Translations under genes and position numbers: made by a program
NCBI GenBank assembly: GCA_020466095.1
Contig: CM035806.1
Span: forward strand, 141,165,934 to 141,229,933
DNA length: 64,000 nt
Direction: 5' to 3'
Origin: Chlorops oryzae
Lineage: Eukaryota; Arthropoda; Insecta; Diptera; Chloropidae
Shown here: in pieces, positions 20,735-32,237 of the stretch
Numbering within the stretch: the stretch's first letter is position 1
How the letters are laid out: each line of letters begins with the position of its first letter
Notes under the pieces: generated by a model
Databases searched by the model: none
What the model saw: only the letters and a program-made list of their open reading frames with translations
Told to the model about the DNA's origin: nothing

Positions 20735-22190
20735 CAATATTTCTTCAACATTATTTATTGAATAGAATTGAAATACTTAGAATATGTAGAACTTTAGGTA
20801 CTGTTGCGATAAGAGTTCGAGTTGAGGCATCAGTCAACACAGTACCGAGCATCTTGCCCTATATACATACATAGGTACATACTATATGTACATGTATTTA
20901 CCCGGTTGTGTTTTCATGCGTTAAGACATTCATCAATTCAAGATGCGAGCTTCGATTGACAGACAAGGAAATGATTTTTTCATAAAATCGCTATTCTTCA
21001 AAGTCAAATAAAAAGAAATAAGCAAGGAATACCAGCTAAAAATGAAACAAAAATAAAAGATACTCGTAGCACAAACACACACATACGTATGTATGCACAA
21101 TATGTATGTATGATGTTCACATAACGACCAAAAGAGGAACCTAAGCCCAGACGTTCGGACGGACATGCTGATTCCCTAATGACCTAGAAACCATTTTCAG
21201 CACAAAAAAAAAAAAAAAAGGCAAAACCATTTAGCGCCAATCAAGCAGGCAAACCGACAGCCAGACAGGCAGCGAGCCACTAAGCCAGTCATGCATACAT
21301 GTCTCTATTCGATACTGGGACTAGTCGGCAGGAGAAATTTGGTATGAAAGTGCCAGCCACCTAAACAGATACACACACACACACAACACAAACACAAACA
21401 CACCCACGCGCACGAACAAAGACGCAGAAACGCATTACGGGCCAGAGTGAGAGCTAAACAATCCAACGCAGTATAGCCTTTTTAGTGGAGACTTGGGAAA
21501 AAAAATTCCGTCTTCAAGGACGAGCTCCGCATGCCGTTTGCTGTGTATGTTCTCTTTTTTGCGTTTTTGTTGTTATTGTGTAATTGTTTTTGTTGTCGTT
21601 GTCGTCGTCGGGTCTGTCTCCTTTTTGTCAATTTTTGTTTCTCATGTATTGTTTGTCTCTCTTCCTCTCTGTCTATATTTCTTTGCCTATCTTTCCTTCA
21701 TTTTGGAAGCAAGCGGTCGCTCATATGAGTGTATGTATGTATGTAGAAAAGGCTTCCTGCCTGTCTGCATGCCTCCCGACCAGCCTGCCTTCCTGCCCTA
21801 CTCTTGGGAGTGAATTTGATCCGCCTCATTGGATTTGATTTTTTGCCTTTATTTTTCATCCGTTTTTTTCCCCCGTTTTTGTCTTATAAGTGCGAATCAA
21901 TTAAGGTGCAATATGAGACCGAGGTTTTGGCATTTCGTCTAAATCATCGCATTGCCATCATTTCATAAACGTCTCGTGTTCTCTGCACCGTGGACATGTA
22001 CATACATACATAGTATCAGCGAATTGAGACCGCAATTGAATAGCTTCAATCAATCATAGCGGCAGTCGTTAAGGAGCCAATCTATAAAATAGAAAGGAAT
22101 AGTAATGAAGTCCTGCTGTTCTATTCATTTATAAGACTTTATGTGGTCTCAGAACTTCAATATTCAAGCTGTACCTATACATGTTGAATA
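20735..22190. other. No gene supported; microsatellites
   Basis: Includes TATG/CATA tetranucleotides near 20865 and 21085-21115, a CA run at 21371-21402, an A-run at 21205-21219 and a GTC/GTT stretch at 21585-21612. Hydrophobic open frames at 21493-21838 overlap one another in three phases and are not convincing. Confidence 0.45.
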
Positions 22191-22194
22191 TTAA

Positions 22195-22720
22195 GTTAAG
22201 TGTAGACACCACTCTTGTGGTGTGTAAAGGAGTGTAGAGTGATCGAGAGTGGTGTAGAACATTTATGGCGAAGTAGTTGCTAGTTGGATTGAGTAATGTA
22301 GACTAACGTAGTGTAGTGTAGATTACTGTTGAGTGGTTTTCAAGTCGTGTAGAGCTGTGTAGATCTGGGTAGAGCGGCTTATAGCAGAGCTGTGTAGATT
22401 GGTGTAGAGTTGTGCAGAGTAGTGAAGGAGTGTAGAGTGGCGTAGAGTAGTGGAGGAGTAGTGTAGAAATGTGTAGGTTAGTGTTAATCAGTAGAAGAGT
22501 GTAGAGCAGTAGAGAGTAGTGCAAAGCAATAGAGGAGTTTAGAGTAGTGAAAAGGATTGTAGAGTATCTTAGAGTATTGAAGAGTAATTATAGAGTAGTA
22601 TGTATAGAATAGCTTAAATTATTTAAAATAAAGTATTGGAGTATAGACCCGTACAGGGGAGTGAACAGTAGTTGATGGTAGTGCAGAGCGGTTTTGATTT
22701 GCGTAGAATATTCAAGTGGT
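22195..22720. repeat. Degenerate GTGTAGAGT(A/G)-type minisatellite
   Basis: Around 500 bp of imperfect 10-12-bp units such as GTGTAGAGTGG, GTGTAGATTGG, GTAGAGTAGTG. Strand composition is G/T/A-rich with very little C. Units drift too much for an exact period. Confidence 0.85.
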
Positions 22721-22740
22721 GTTAAGTATGTAGAACTGCT

Positions 22741-23200
22741 TATCGTGAGAACATACCCATGTGGTGGCTTCGCCTACGACACTCAATGCGTACCCAATAA
22801 TACGACCGGGGGCGTCGCTGTCATTCTCAGCGTACCAATTTTATCTCATGCAGAGGTATAGCCACAATCAAAATCCTTGGTCTAGATGCGATGCCATTCT
22901 CAGCTCATCACTAGCCACAAACCCAGCGAGACTCCCACAAGGAGGCCTGGCCTCTCAACCCCAACCAGGCACGATCAGACACCACTGCCAGTTCGATTCC
23001 ATGCACAATCTTAAATGCTGTTAAACTGTTGGCTAGGGTCCGCGGGTTAGCCAATCCTGTAAACCATAAATGGTTCCCCTCGCGGGTATTCATCCTATGT
23101 GAAGAGAGATGCAATATAAGAGGAAAAACAATGTCCACCGTTACTTCGACGATTAAGTAACGGCAATCACATGACGTCAAGCAATAGCAGCAATGGCAGA
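22741..23200. other. Unclassified moderately GC-rich stretch
   Basis: Higher GC than the surroundings and not low-complexity, but open frames (22761-23024 plus, 22911-23282 minus) show no recognisable domain. Could be part of an old retroelement; nothing supports a name. Confidence 0.3.
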
Positions 23201-23214
23201 AAAGAGAACACAAC

Positions 23215-23268
23215 AGCACAGCACAGCACAGCATAGCAAAGCACAGCATAGCAAAGCACAGCATAATA
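23215..23268. repeat. CACAG/CATAG/CAAAG pentanucleotide repeat
   Basis: About eleven pentamers alternating CACAG, CATAG and CAAAG. Confidence 0.9.
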
Positions 23269-23424
23269 CAGAGGAGCAGCACATCAACAAAAGGCGAAGA
23301 CGTTGCAATCGGTGCTGCCGGCTTGCTAGAATTCTGCCAATTTTGGTAGAAATTATTTAGAATTTTTTAAATTTGTTAGATTAGTAGTTCTCAAGTTGTA
23401 AATTTCATTCAAATATTTCGAAAA

Positions 23425-23502
23425 AGGCTCTAGGTGTTACACACGTACACTACGCACAAATGCAATATAACCTCGACACAAAGTGTGTCGGGTATAAAAA
23501 AC
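23425..23502 (+). repeat. Right-end fragment of the GTCGGGTATAA repeat family
   Basis: Shares GGTGTTACACAC, ACGCACAAA and GTGTCGGGTATAAAAA with the right end of the element at 9307-10078. Only the end is present. Confidence 0.65.
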
Positions 23503-23771
23503 TCGACTTGAAATAAGTTGTTAATAGATTTTTGGTCGATTTTGTTAACAAAGTTTGGTAAAAAATTTCTTCGGTCTGCGGCAACACTGGCTGCAATCCG
23601 GTGTTGCGAAATTTCATTGAACAATGAACGTCGAATTAACTGTCTAGACAAGGCGGAAGAACTTTCGCAGCAAAGGCAGCCATTGTTTGCCCAGCACTTA
23701 CGTATTTAGTACTTAGTACCCACCATCTGACCCACGCCGCTGCCCTACATACGCAATAGGTACTTGCTTGC

Positions 23772-23775
23772 CTCT

Positions 23776-23806
<31 letters not shown>

Positions 23807-23812
23807 TGACTT
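23772..23812. repeat. (CTGG)n tetranucleotide repeat
   Basis: CTGG units grading into CTGA; the Trp/Ala/Gly-rich frame across it is an artefact. Confidence 0.9.
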
Positions 23813-24474
23813 GTTCAAAAAAGTTCAACCATACAAGGCCTCGTCGTCTCGTCCGTCGCGTCGCGTCGCGTCGTTTTATATCATCGTGTCTTGTTCTCTT
23901 AGTTCAGGTTAGCTTCGTTCGGCTCCTGGCCTCTCCGTTGCAGTTCGCTATGTTCGTTTCGGTGGTTTCGAAAGGTTTCGATGTCTCGTTTATAACTTCG
24001 TTTCATGCTGAGTTATGTATGTATGTGCTTGAGTCAGTCTACGTAATGATGCTCAATTTTGCAACTTTTACCGAACGTCGGAATTTATGAATTGCAGGGG
24101 TAGATAGATAGGGGTAAATAAATACCGTAGCCTCAAATAGACTTTTTCTCTAACATTTGTCATTGACTTAATTTTCTTTCAATTTAATTTGTGCCATTTG
24201 GACGAGTTCTCTTTCCACGTAAATGGTTCCATGGCGAATCAGCGGCAAGCTTCCAAACTTTTATTCAACTCTCATAATAGTTCTTCCCAACAAAAAATGT
24301 TTCAGTGAACCATTCGTTTTCTCAGTAATTGGAACGTGGTTATTACTTTCCTAAGTTACCTTTATTCCTTTTGATTATTTATTATAAAACAACTGATCAA
24401 ATGAAAATCATATGACATTGAATCCCTCTTTTTGACTCCAAATGAGTTTATTTTTTATTAAATACTTACTTTAT

Positions 24475-24577
24475 TGTTTTTAGCGTGGGCGATGAGTGCT
24501 TTGCTCTTGATCCCAGGTTCCGAGGTTCGATTCCTGGCACAGGCGAAAGGGATTGTAATGTTCCAAGCGAAGCACTG
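24475..24577 (+). repeat. tRNA-derived SINE-like module, plus strand
   Basis: TAGCGTGGGCGATGAGTGCT resembles a Pol III A-box region and GAGGTTCGATTCC a B box about 35 bases downstream, followed by TGGCACAGGCG. It resembles the opposite-strand module at 24905-24985. No acceptor stem closes, so it is not a functional tRNA gene. Confidence 0.55.
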
Positions 24578-25162
24578 CCCAGCGGGAAATGTCCCCTTGA
24601 TATCATCGATGAAGTCAGAGTGACTTTGGAGCCGGAGCGAGCGCATGCGATTTCATAGGACATTTTGTATGACATTTGTACAGGAGTTGGACAGTGAATT
24701 CACCGGAAATGTCACTCGTGGTGGCGACTCCTTGCATGACATGTCACGCTATGGGGTGCGATAGCGAAAAGAACATTTCAGAGCAGCACATGCTCTTTTC
24801 TCTCTAAATGTCACATTTTATAGAAACCGTTTTGAAAACTCTCTTTTCTTTGTCTTCTCTTTGAATATTTCGCAAGTTTTTAAAAAATCCCTTTGTAACA
24901 ATTTTTGTTCGCCTCAGCCAGGGATCGAACCCACGATCTTCGGATTCTGAGTCGAGCACTCATCATCTACGCCACCTCATGCTTACGCTGAACTGACGCT
25001 AAAACCTTATTTAAATTTCAGTAGCCAATGAGAGTCAAGCACATGAACAGCATCCCTCCACGATGAAATGTCCCCCAAGGTGTCATGTATGTTACTGTCA
25101 CCTATATGTCATCGATGACATCACTGATGACTTTGTCATGCAGGAGATAATATCCCGCTGGG
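24578..25162. mobile_element. 585-bp MITE of the CCCAGC-ended family
   Basis: Left end CCCAGCGGGAAATGTCCCC, right end GAGATAATATCCCGCTGGG. Repeated ATGTCA/TGACAT words occur through both arms (ATCGATGA, TGTCATGCAGGAGAT). The minus-strand tRNA-like module lies inside it. Target duplication not evident. Confidence 0.65.
24905..24985 (-). repeat. tRNA-derived module inside the MITE, minus strand
   Basis: Read on the minus strand: GAGGTGGCGTAGATGATGAG (A-box region), an anticodon-arm-like stretch, then GTGGGTTCGATCCCTGG (a near-consensus B box and T arm). The acceptor stem does not pair fully. It is inverted relative to the module at 24475. Confidence 0.6.
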
Positions 25163-25199
25163 TGGTTTTTTCAAAAATCGCATGTTAGAGGCACACTAC

Positions 25200-25665
25200 A
25201 AAAAAAGAAATACACTCACACAAACATAAGAAAAATCCCTATTTTTTGTATTTTTTAGTTTTTTTATAACTTTTTATATTTTTTTATTTAAAAATGTTAT
25301 ATTTTTGTAAAATTTTTTGTACCGTTTTGTATATTTTTACATTTTTATTAATTTAAAAAAAAAAATTTTTATGTTGTTTTTAAGTTCTTATATCCTTTTA
25401 TATACTTATTTTTCATACCTATACATATATTTTTTATTTTATTGTTTGTTTCGTTTATTATTTTTGTATTTTTTATATAAGTATTCTTATATTTTTATAT
25501 TTTTTAATGTTTTTGTTATTATTTTTGGGTTTTTTAATTCTTTTGTTTTGTTTATTTTTTTTATTAATAATTTTTACTGCAATAACAATGACATTTTAAT
25601 CTGTCTTAATGATGGGATTTATGCAATTAGCTTTGAATTTTTTTTTTTTACCTTGTTAAAACTTT
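25200..25665. repeat. T-rich low-complexity DNA
   Basis: TTTTTATATTTTT-type sequence; the Phe/Tyr/Leu-rich open frame from 25317 derives from it. Confidence 0.8.
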
Positions 25666-26490
25666 CAGTGGTACGTTCGGGCACTCGGGTGGTTTTCGGT
25701 GGGATGGCGACGCAATACAAAAAAGCCATGTCGAGAGTATGTCTGGAGTCTAGACTCACAGCGACACGTGCTGCGTCGTCAAACTGTCCGCAAGGAATTC
25801 ATGTTCAAACGCACTCTATTGTGCCCATGTTGCCATTTTGTGTAGTAGCTCATAAAGCAGTCTATGATCTGCTCTAGTAGAGGGGGGGTTAAATGCACGA
25901 TTAGTTGGCTGAACGAACAAAACGCTGCACGAACTCATTGACTGAATGACTGAATGCCTGACTGATGAGCCACCAAGACGACAGACAGCCGGTTAATTCA
26001 ACGTCAAGGTGAAAACCCGCATCGAATGCCATCGTGCGTTCAACGGGGGATTGCGTTTTCCTTTTCTTGTCTTATTTTCGTTTTTCCCTTTGGCTTAATT
26101 AATTTTCCATTACTATGTGAATTGAGGACTGTGCGTCGGGCAATCGAAAATAATCAAGTTAAAGTTTCGTTAAAAATTCTTAACCTTCCTGCACTCTCCG
26201 TCTGTGCTTTCTCATCGAAACATTCAGATGTTGTTCATGAATTACATATTTTCGGTCTTAGAAATGTTCTTGTCTTTGATGTTAATTAAGAGGTGAAAGG
26301 GTAAAGCCGTTATAAATATCTGTAAAAGATATCTTTTGATTCTGAGGAAAAATTTTTGTATAAAGGTAATACTAAGAGATATTTTTTTTTAAACAGCCAG
26401 AAAGTGGCGTGAGAACAGGAATACATACACAGAAAAAATATTAAGTTTTTTATTTTTTCTTATGCAGAGAAAATGAAAATTCAGTGTTGT
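25666..26490. other. No gene supported
   Basis: Unique-looking DNA; frames at 25670-25877 and 26026-26289 show no domain. An end-like CACAGAAAAAATATT is seen at 26429. Confidence 0.35.
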
Positions 26491-26496
26491 TGATTA

Positions 26497-26997
26497 AGAA
26501 AGAAGAGAGAGAGAGAAAGAGAAACAGAAATAGCGAGAAGGATAAAAAAAGAGAAAGAGCGGTATAAAGAGAAAGAGCTTGAAAGGAGAGATAGAAAGAG
26601 TGAGAGGTAGAGAGAGAGAAAGAGTGAGAGGGAGAGAGGGAGAAAGAGTGAGTGTGAGAGTGAGAAAGAGAGGGAGAGAGAGAAGGAGAGAGAGAAAGAA
26701 ATAGAGAGAGAGAGAAAGAAAGAGGATGAGAAAGAGAGAGGAGAGAGAGAGAGAGAGGAGAGAGAGAAGAGGAGAGAAAGAGGAGGAGAGAGAGAGAGAG
26801 GGAGAGAGAGAGGAGAGAGAGAGAGAGGAGAGAGAGGAGAGAGAGGAGAGAGAGGAGAGAGAGAGGGAGAGAGAGAGGAGAGAGAGAGGGAGAGAGAGAG
26901 GAAGAGAGGGAGAGAGAGAGAGAGGAGAGAGGAGAGGGAGAGAGGAGAGAGAGGAGAGAGAGAGAGAGAGAGAGGAGGAGAGAGGGAGAGAGAGAGG

Positions 26998-27052
<55 letters not shown>

Positions 27053-27065
27053 GGAGAGAGAGAGG

Positions 27066-27110
<45 letters not shown>

Positions 27111-27125
27111 GAGAGAGGAGAGAGA

Positions 27126-27163
<38 letters not shown>

Positions 27164-27268
27164 AGAAAGAGAGAAAGAGAGAACGAGAGAGAGAAAGAGG
27201 GAGAGAGAACGAGAGAGAGAAAGAGGGAGAGAGAACGAGAGAGAGAAAGAGGGAGAGAGAAAGAGAGA
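26497..27268. repeat. About 770-bp homopurine GA tract
   Basis: The plus strand is almost entirely A and G (GAGAGAGAGGAGAGA with AAAGAGG interruptions). At 27165-27265 a unit of about 32 bp with GAACGAGAGAGAGAAAGAGG repeats three times. Long Ser/Leu or Arg/Glu open frames on both strands arise only from this composition. Candidate triplex-forming DNA and GAGA-factor-type sites. Confidence 0.95.
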
Positions 27269-28214
27269 CAAGGCAACTTTGTACAATATTAGTGGACGCA
27301 GACAGATTGATACAGTACAGAAGTGAATTAAATTGGATATCAAGACAAAATAACAAAAAAAAACCACAACAGACAGTAACAACAACAATAACAACAATAA
27401 AATCGCTACTGATGATGACGATGACGGTGTCTGCAGTTTGCCAGACATGCTTGCCAATGTGCCCAGCCGGCGGTAAAGTGCAGCCATTTAATGTATGGTA
27501 ACATAAAAGTGCAGCAGGCATACCTACCTATTATTATGGCATGGCACACAGCCATACACATGCATGAACGTACGAGTGTGTTTCAAGAAATTCCCATTCA
27601 CATTCGAACAGCGATTGCAATGATGTGAGCAAGCGCAGCAGTTCGGCCGCGCAAAAAAGTTCAATTTTGGTTCTTAATTTTATTCGATTCTCGTTATCTT
27701 CGCGTTGGCTTTTATTTTATTTTCACATTTTTTTTTTTTTTTTTTGGGTCTGTCTGTCTGCTGCAAATCGAAACCAGTTATAAGTGCATCCAACGCCCCA
27801 AAGTCGTTGGCCCCAGACAGACGTTTGGCCTGCAGATTCTCTCGCTCCTTGTCGCCCTGTGTCCGTCGTATCTTCATGCCTTCGTGTCTGCATGTGTCCT
27901 GGCCTCTTGTTGCAATCCTCTCGCACACACTTCTCGTTTGCACTATCAACCTGTTGAAATTTTGTTTCGATGCATTTATCTCGAGCGACTTCTTGATCCC
28001 ACGGCAAGCCACGGCTCTGCCACATACTTACATACATATCGCTTTCGTTATTCTACTCATGCTCCATTCATTTTGTAGTTCTATTTACATACAAACATGC
28101 ATACATGCATGAGTTTAACGAAATAAATATTTTGAATGTGAACACAATTTTTGATAGAACTTCAAGTGATAGATATGCGTGAAAATTTACATAAATTAAT
28201 GGCAAAGAAAAGGG
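27269..28214. other. No gene supported
   Basis: CAA/ATG trinucleotide stretches at 27355-27425, a T-run at 27727-27745 and unique-looking DNA. Frames at 27680-28112 overlap in opposite directions without a recognisable domain. Confidence 0.4.
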
Positions 28215-28218
28215 TTAA

Positions 28219-28958
28219 GGGGGTCTTCTCATTGAAAACCCGTTTTTTGGACCCTTTTAAAAAAATTCTTATTTGAAAACGCAAAGAATAATTGAAAACT
28301 TTTTTTATTTATTGTATTACAAAAGGTTCAAAGTAAATAAAAAAAATTTTTTTGCCTCGATACGTGGGCTGTTCAAAAAGTAATGAGACTTCAAAGTTGG
28401 TGGTGAAAAAAAAAGGTGCCGTCACGGCGGCCACGATTCCGGGTCTCCGGAGCGTGCGAAATGGAAAAAAAACGGGGTTATAATCAGTATAGATGTAATT
28501 CTCGGGTGAACCTCAAGCTTAATTTTGTGATTTTTTTTGACAAAATGGCGGCCATTCAAAAAAAAATTTCAATTTCGGGCTTTTTTTTTTGTAGTTTAGT
28601 GTAAAAAAAAAAAATAGTAAAAATTTTTTTAAAATTATGGTCGAGATTCACCCGAGAATGGTGACAATTCTGCGTCGATTCCACTTTGTTTCATGAAAAT
28701 CGGTTCAGTTGAACTGGAGATATCATGGCCGCCAGTTCGAAAAACGTGGTTTCGAGATAAACGCGTTTAAAGTTTGAAGCAACGCAAAAATTACTCGTTT
28801 TAGCGCAGATCTTGCTCGACAAAGAAGGCTATATCCTCTAAAATATTTCGAATTTCAAAAAATCCTTTTAGGGGCATATTCACAACTACCCAAGCTATAA
28901 ATAAATGCAAAAAAAAAAAAAAAGTCGAAAAAAAAAGTTGCTCAATGAGAAGACCCCC
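28219..28958. mobile_element. 740-bp TTAA-flanked MITE
   Basis: GGGGGTCTTCTCATTGA at the left end is mirrored by TCAATGAGAAGACCCCC at the right, and TTAA lies outside both (28215-28218, 28959-28962). TTAA duplication is typical of piggyBac-type elements. Interior non-coding, with phrases such as ATGAAAATCGGTTCAG and TTTCGAGATAAACGCGT. Similar wording at 35280-35590 suggests a related relic there. Confidence 0.8.
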
Positions 28959-28984
28959 TTAAGGTTCTTACTCGTACTTCTTAA

Positions 28985-29224
28985 AATGTGTTGGGGGGAG
29001 GGAGTGTTTGTAAATGGGGGATTTCTCGGGCTTTCTGAAGGCACACACAATGGGCATGAGAGTTTTTTTCTTTTTGGTCGAACATTTTTGTGAGGGGACC
29101 CCGGAAGAAAATCCCCCGGGCCACAAATTACTCTCTACAAAACATTCAATCTCTCTAATACGAACAATCTGAATACAGTGAACGGGACGTGCAAAAATTA
29201 ATTCAATCTAGCCAGGCTTGACTG
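28985..29224 (-). mobile_element. Pogo-like element fragment, inverted copy of 14856-15090
   Basis: Ends in GCCAGGCTTGACTG followed by TA at 29225-29226. The reverse complement matches the 14.86-kb element, including TTGCACGTCC, CGTATTAG and ACAAAA-TTTTCCGACC-like blocks. Its other end is not visible; the TTAA element at 28219-28958 may have split it. Confidence 0.6.
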
Positions 29225-29880
29225 TACTAAAAAACAACAACACCCCAATAGGAAATATCGACATCATTCACATTACATCAGTCATGGAAGAAAATCAAAT
29301 ACAATGAAATGACCCGATATCGATGTTCGATCAAAGCTCTCACGGTCTTGCGCAGCTGGTGCTGCTTCAGGTGCATTTAACGAACTTCAAAGATTAGCAG
29401 AATCTGGAAACAACGGAATTCATAACGCTAGACATGAAAAGAAGAAACAGGATCAAAAACTGTTTCGTCTCAAATAAAAATGGATGGCATATCTCTTGGT
29501 CACACTAATTGCCAAATAAATTCCGTAATGAGCTTTTGAGACGTGTTTTGGCATGGAAATTTTCACTTCACGCTACTTGAGAAAAGAAAGGAAAAGAAAC
29601 AAATAACAAAAAAAAAAAATCACAAAACACAAAAAAAAAAAAAACAAGAACAAAAAAGAAAGCATTTAAGAACAACGTAAAAGCGATTTGCGTCAGAGCT
29701 CCACGTGCGCCTCATTTTCTTTTTTGTATTTCTTTTTTTGTGTGTTTTTTTTTTTTTTTGTTTTCCTTTGTTTTTTAATCCGAAGCCATTGCACCTTGGC
29801 GCGAATTCGATGACTTTGCAGCGAACGCATAAAGCCTTGCGTCTGTCTGATTCTGATGAGACGCGGCAAGGAGGCGGGCG
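29225..29880. other. No gene; A/T-run-rich DNA
   Basis: A-runs at 29611-29642 and T-runs at 29730-29760. Lys- or Phe-rich frames are composition artefacts. Confidence 0.5.
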
Positions 29881-30620
29881 CGGGAGAGAGCGAAATGTCA
29901 AATTTCATCGTGCGGACGATGGCGATGGCGCGTCGGGTTTTGTGTGTGTGTGTGTGTGTGTGTGCGCTTTTTATGCCATTTTTCGCTGGAATCCGAGGAG
30001 GTTTAAATTTAGGTCTCGATCAAGTGCATTCGCTGCTTCGCGTTCCGTTCTTTCTGTGCGTTTCTGGGGAGTGTTGGACGTAAGGTGAGATGTGCGTCCG
30101 GAGTTTTTGTTCCATTTCGATCAACATACGATCGAGTGAGCCGACGACGACGACGTTGGCTACGGCTGCGGCTGCGGCGACGCATGGTCAATCGAAGCGG
30201 TGCACTTGAGAGAACGTTTAGAAAGTTCGCTCGATCGTTCGTTCGCTCATGCGTTCGTTGGCCTTTCGGTGTTGTTTTTTTTTTTAACCGTCTTCTGGAC
30301 ACGATCGGCGAAACGATCGGTGGTATTAAAAACGACCGACGACTCCAAATTGCAGTCATTGGAGCGATGAAATGTTTACTTTAGAGTTTTTGACTCGACC
30401 GACGGTCAGTGCCCTCGGATATCGGATCAGTCATTACATTTTTACAAAAATCCTCTCCGGCTGCTCCTCCCGCCTTGAAGGCGATTCGATGATCCGCGGC
30501 GAATCTTTTTTTGGGGAGCGAGAAAAAAGAAGAATTCCTTTTGAAATGGAGTTGATTTTTTTGTGTTTCTTATCAGACCATTTGTCAGTGTCGAGTCGTC
30601 ATCTTAGCCCATTTTGATGA
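29881..30620 (+). promoter_or_regulatory. CpG-rich stretch, possible promoter/5'-UTR DNA
   Basis: Markedly richer in CG dinucleotides and GC than its neighbours, with GT microsatellite (29938-29965) and GACGACGACG-type words. A good splice-donor-like AAG|GTGAGA lies at 30082-30090, and Inr-like TCAGT words at about 30408 and 30427. No conserved coding sequence. Could be the first non-coding exon of an unseen gene; nothing proves transcription. Confidence 0.25.
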
Positions 30621-30939
30621 AAAAGCTTGGAAAAAGAAAAGAAGAAGAAAAAAAACAACCTGAAACTCCACTAGGAAATTTTACTGCCGATGACATATGT
30701 ACATACATGCGATGACATTTCCTACTATGCACTATGGCTATATGCAATTTGTTCCGATCAATCAGAAAATTGTGTTCAAACAAAATTGTGCAACAACAAC
30801 AACAACAATAACCGCCACAATATTAGCAACAACAAACAGCATTGTCAATGAGAATAAAAAGCACGAAAGGCGGAGCACAATGCTTTTTTGTTGTGCCCGC
30901 AAATCGCTTAAAACAATTCATTTCATTTTGCACGATGGA

Positions 30940-31190
30940 TGATTTCTCGGGCGGGCGGCGGCGGGACGGGCCGGGCCGGTTCGACTGGGCGAGTGATGCT
31001 TTCGTTTTCACCTAAAACTGTCTCGTCCGTTCAGCCAACTGCCGCCGCCTATCGCGCATTCGATTGCCGGCCTCTTCGTCTGCCCATATCTATCTGTCTG
31101 TCCTGTCTGTCTGTCTGCCGTCGTCTGTCTGTCTGTCTGTCTGTGCGTTCATCGGTCTGCGCTTGATTGTTTGCCTGTCTAGACAGGCCG
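30940..31190. other. GC-rich stretch and CTGT tetranucleotides
   Basis: GGGCGGGCGGCGGCGGG near 30950-30985 and (CTGT)n at about 31090-31143. Same compositional anomaly as 29881-30620, separated from it by A-rich DNA. Confidence 0.4.
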
Positions 31191-31304
31191 AGCATTATCA
31201 CACGAGTGAGTAAGTGCATGAATTACTGAATGAGTGCTTCAATTACAATGATTTGGCTCGTTTTTCTTCGTCTCGCCTCCTCTCGCTGTCGCTGTCGCTC
31301 TGGC

Positions 31305-31476
31305 TCTCGCTCTCTCTCTCTCTCTCTCTCGCTGTCGCTCTCCCCCCCTGCCGTCACTTTTGCCACCCACTGTCACTGGGTACCTCGCGCTCGCCGCTTT
31401 ATCTCATTTTCTGTTCCACAAACATGCCAGCGGATGCACACTGGTGTGCACACACACACACACACACATACACACA
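31305..31476. repeat. CT and CA microsatellites
   Basis: (CT)n near 31310-31330 and (CA)n near 31448-31468, with unique DNA between. Confidence 0.85.
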
Positions 31477-32104
31477 TATATACATAGGTACGCACCGGCG
31501 CACATAGATTCTCTTGTACCTGCATTAGTCTCGGTGTAAAGGGTGAATTTGCATTGTTAATAATTTTGGTGTCTGCCAAGGGCTGACGCTAGACGCAAGA
31601 GGGAGCCTGTGACGTGTGCAGCAGTAGCGGGACGGGGAAATTTTAAAGGGATTGGGAATGGAAAAAAGGAATGCGAACGGTGAGCGTAGACGGGCAGGAA
31701 AGTCGCCGCTTTTATTTTATTTTTTATTTTTCAATAACTTTTGAATTTTGATGTGGAAATATGTATGTATACAAACATACTTTTTCTTTTCTTTACGTCA
31801 TTTGTGCATGCGTATGCGTGTGTGTTTCTGTACTGGAAATGATAAGTTAGAGTCCTGCGAAAATGAGTCAGTAAGAGAACCAACCCCCTGCAGCAAATCT
31901 GGGGCAAATTCGACCCTTTTAAATCATGGCTGACAGGTTATTATATACCTACAAATAAGTATGTACATGTACTTATATGATTATATGTATGCATATAAGT
32001 ATATTTTGTACTAACGACTACCTACATATACATAGCTATTGAATACCTTTCGGAGAATCGTTTGCTGCCCAGGGGGAGGTTGAATATTACTGGTGCTCAT
32101 GTCA
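31477..32104. other. No gene seen
   Basis: Unique-looking DNA with TATG/TACATA tetranucleotides around 31760 and 31940-32035. No supported frame. Confidence 0.45.
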
Positions 32105-32106
32105 CA

Positions 32107-32152
<46 letters not shown>
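32105..32152. repeat. (CA)n microsatellite
   Basis: About 20 uninterrupted CA units. Confidence 0.97.
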
Positions 32153-32156
<4 letters not shown>

Positions 32157-32237
32157 CAAATACCAAGAGTAATAGTTTGTTCAAAAATATAGGCATCTTG
32201 AGCACATTTACACCGTCAAAACTGTCCTTCGACCCCA

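Noticed and set aside
21493..21838. Membrane-protein-like hydrophobic frames
   Set aside because: Three overlapping phases are open in T-rich DNA; hydrophobicity follows from composition.
24475..24985. Functional tRNA genes
   Set aside because: B boxes are good but acceptor and D arms do not close; associated with MITE sequence, so treated as tRNA-derived repeats.
26450..27521. Long Ser/Leu-rich frames (up to 346 codons) on the minus strand and an Arg/Glu frame on the plus strand
   Set aside because: All phases are open because the DNA is a GA/CT repeat; no non-repeat coding signal.
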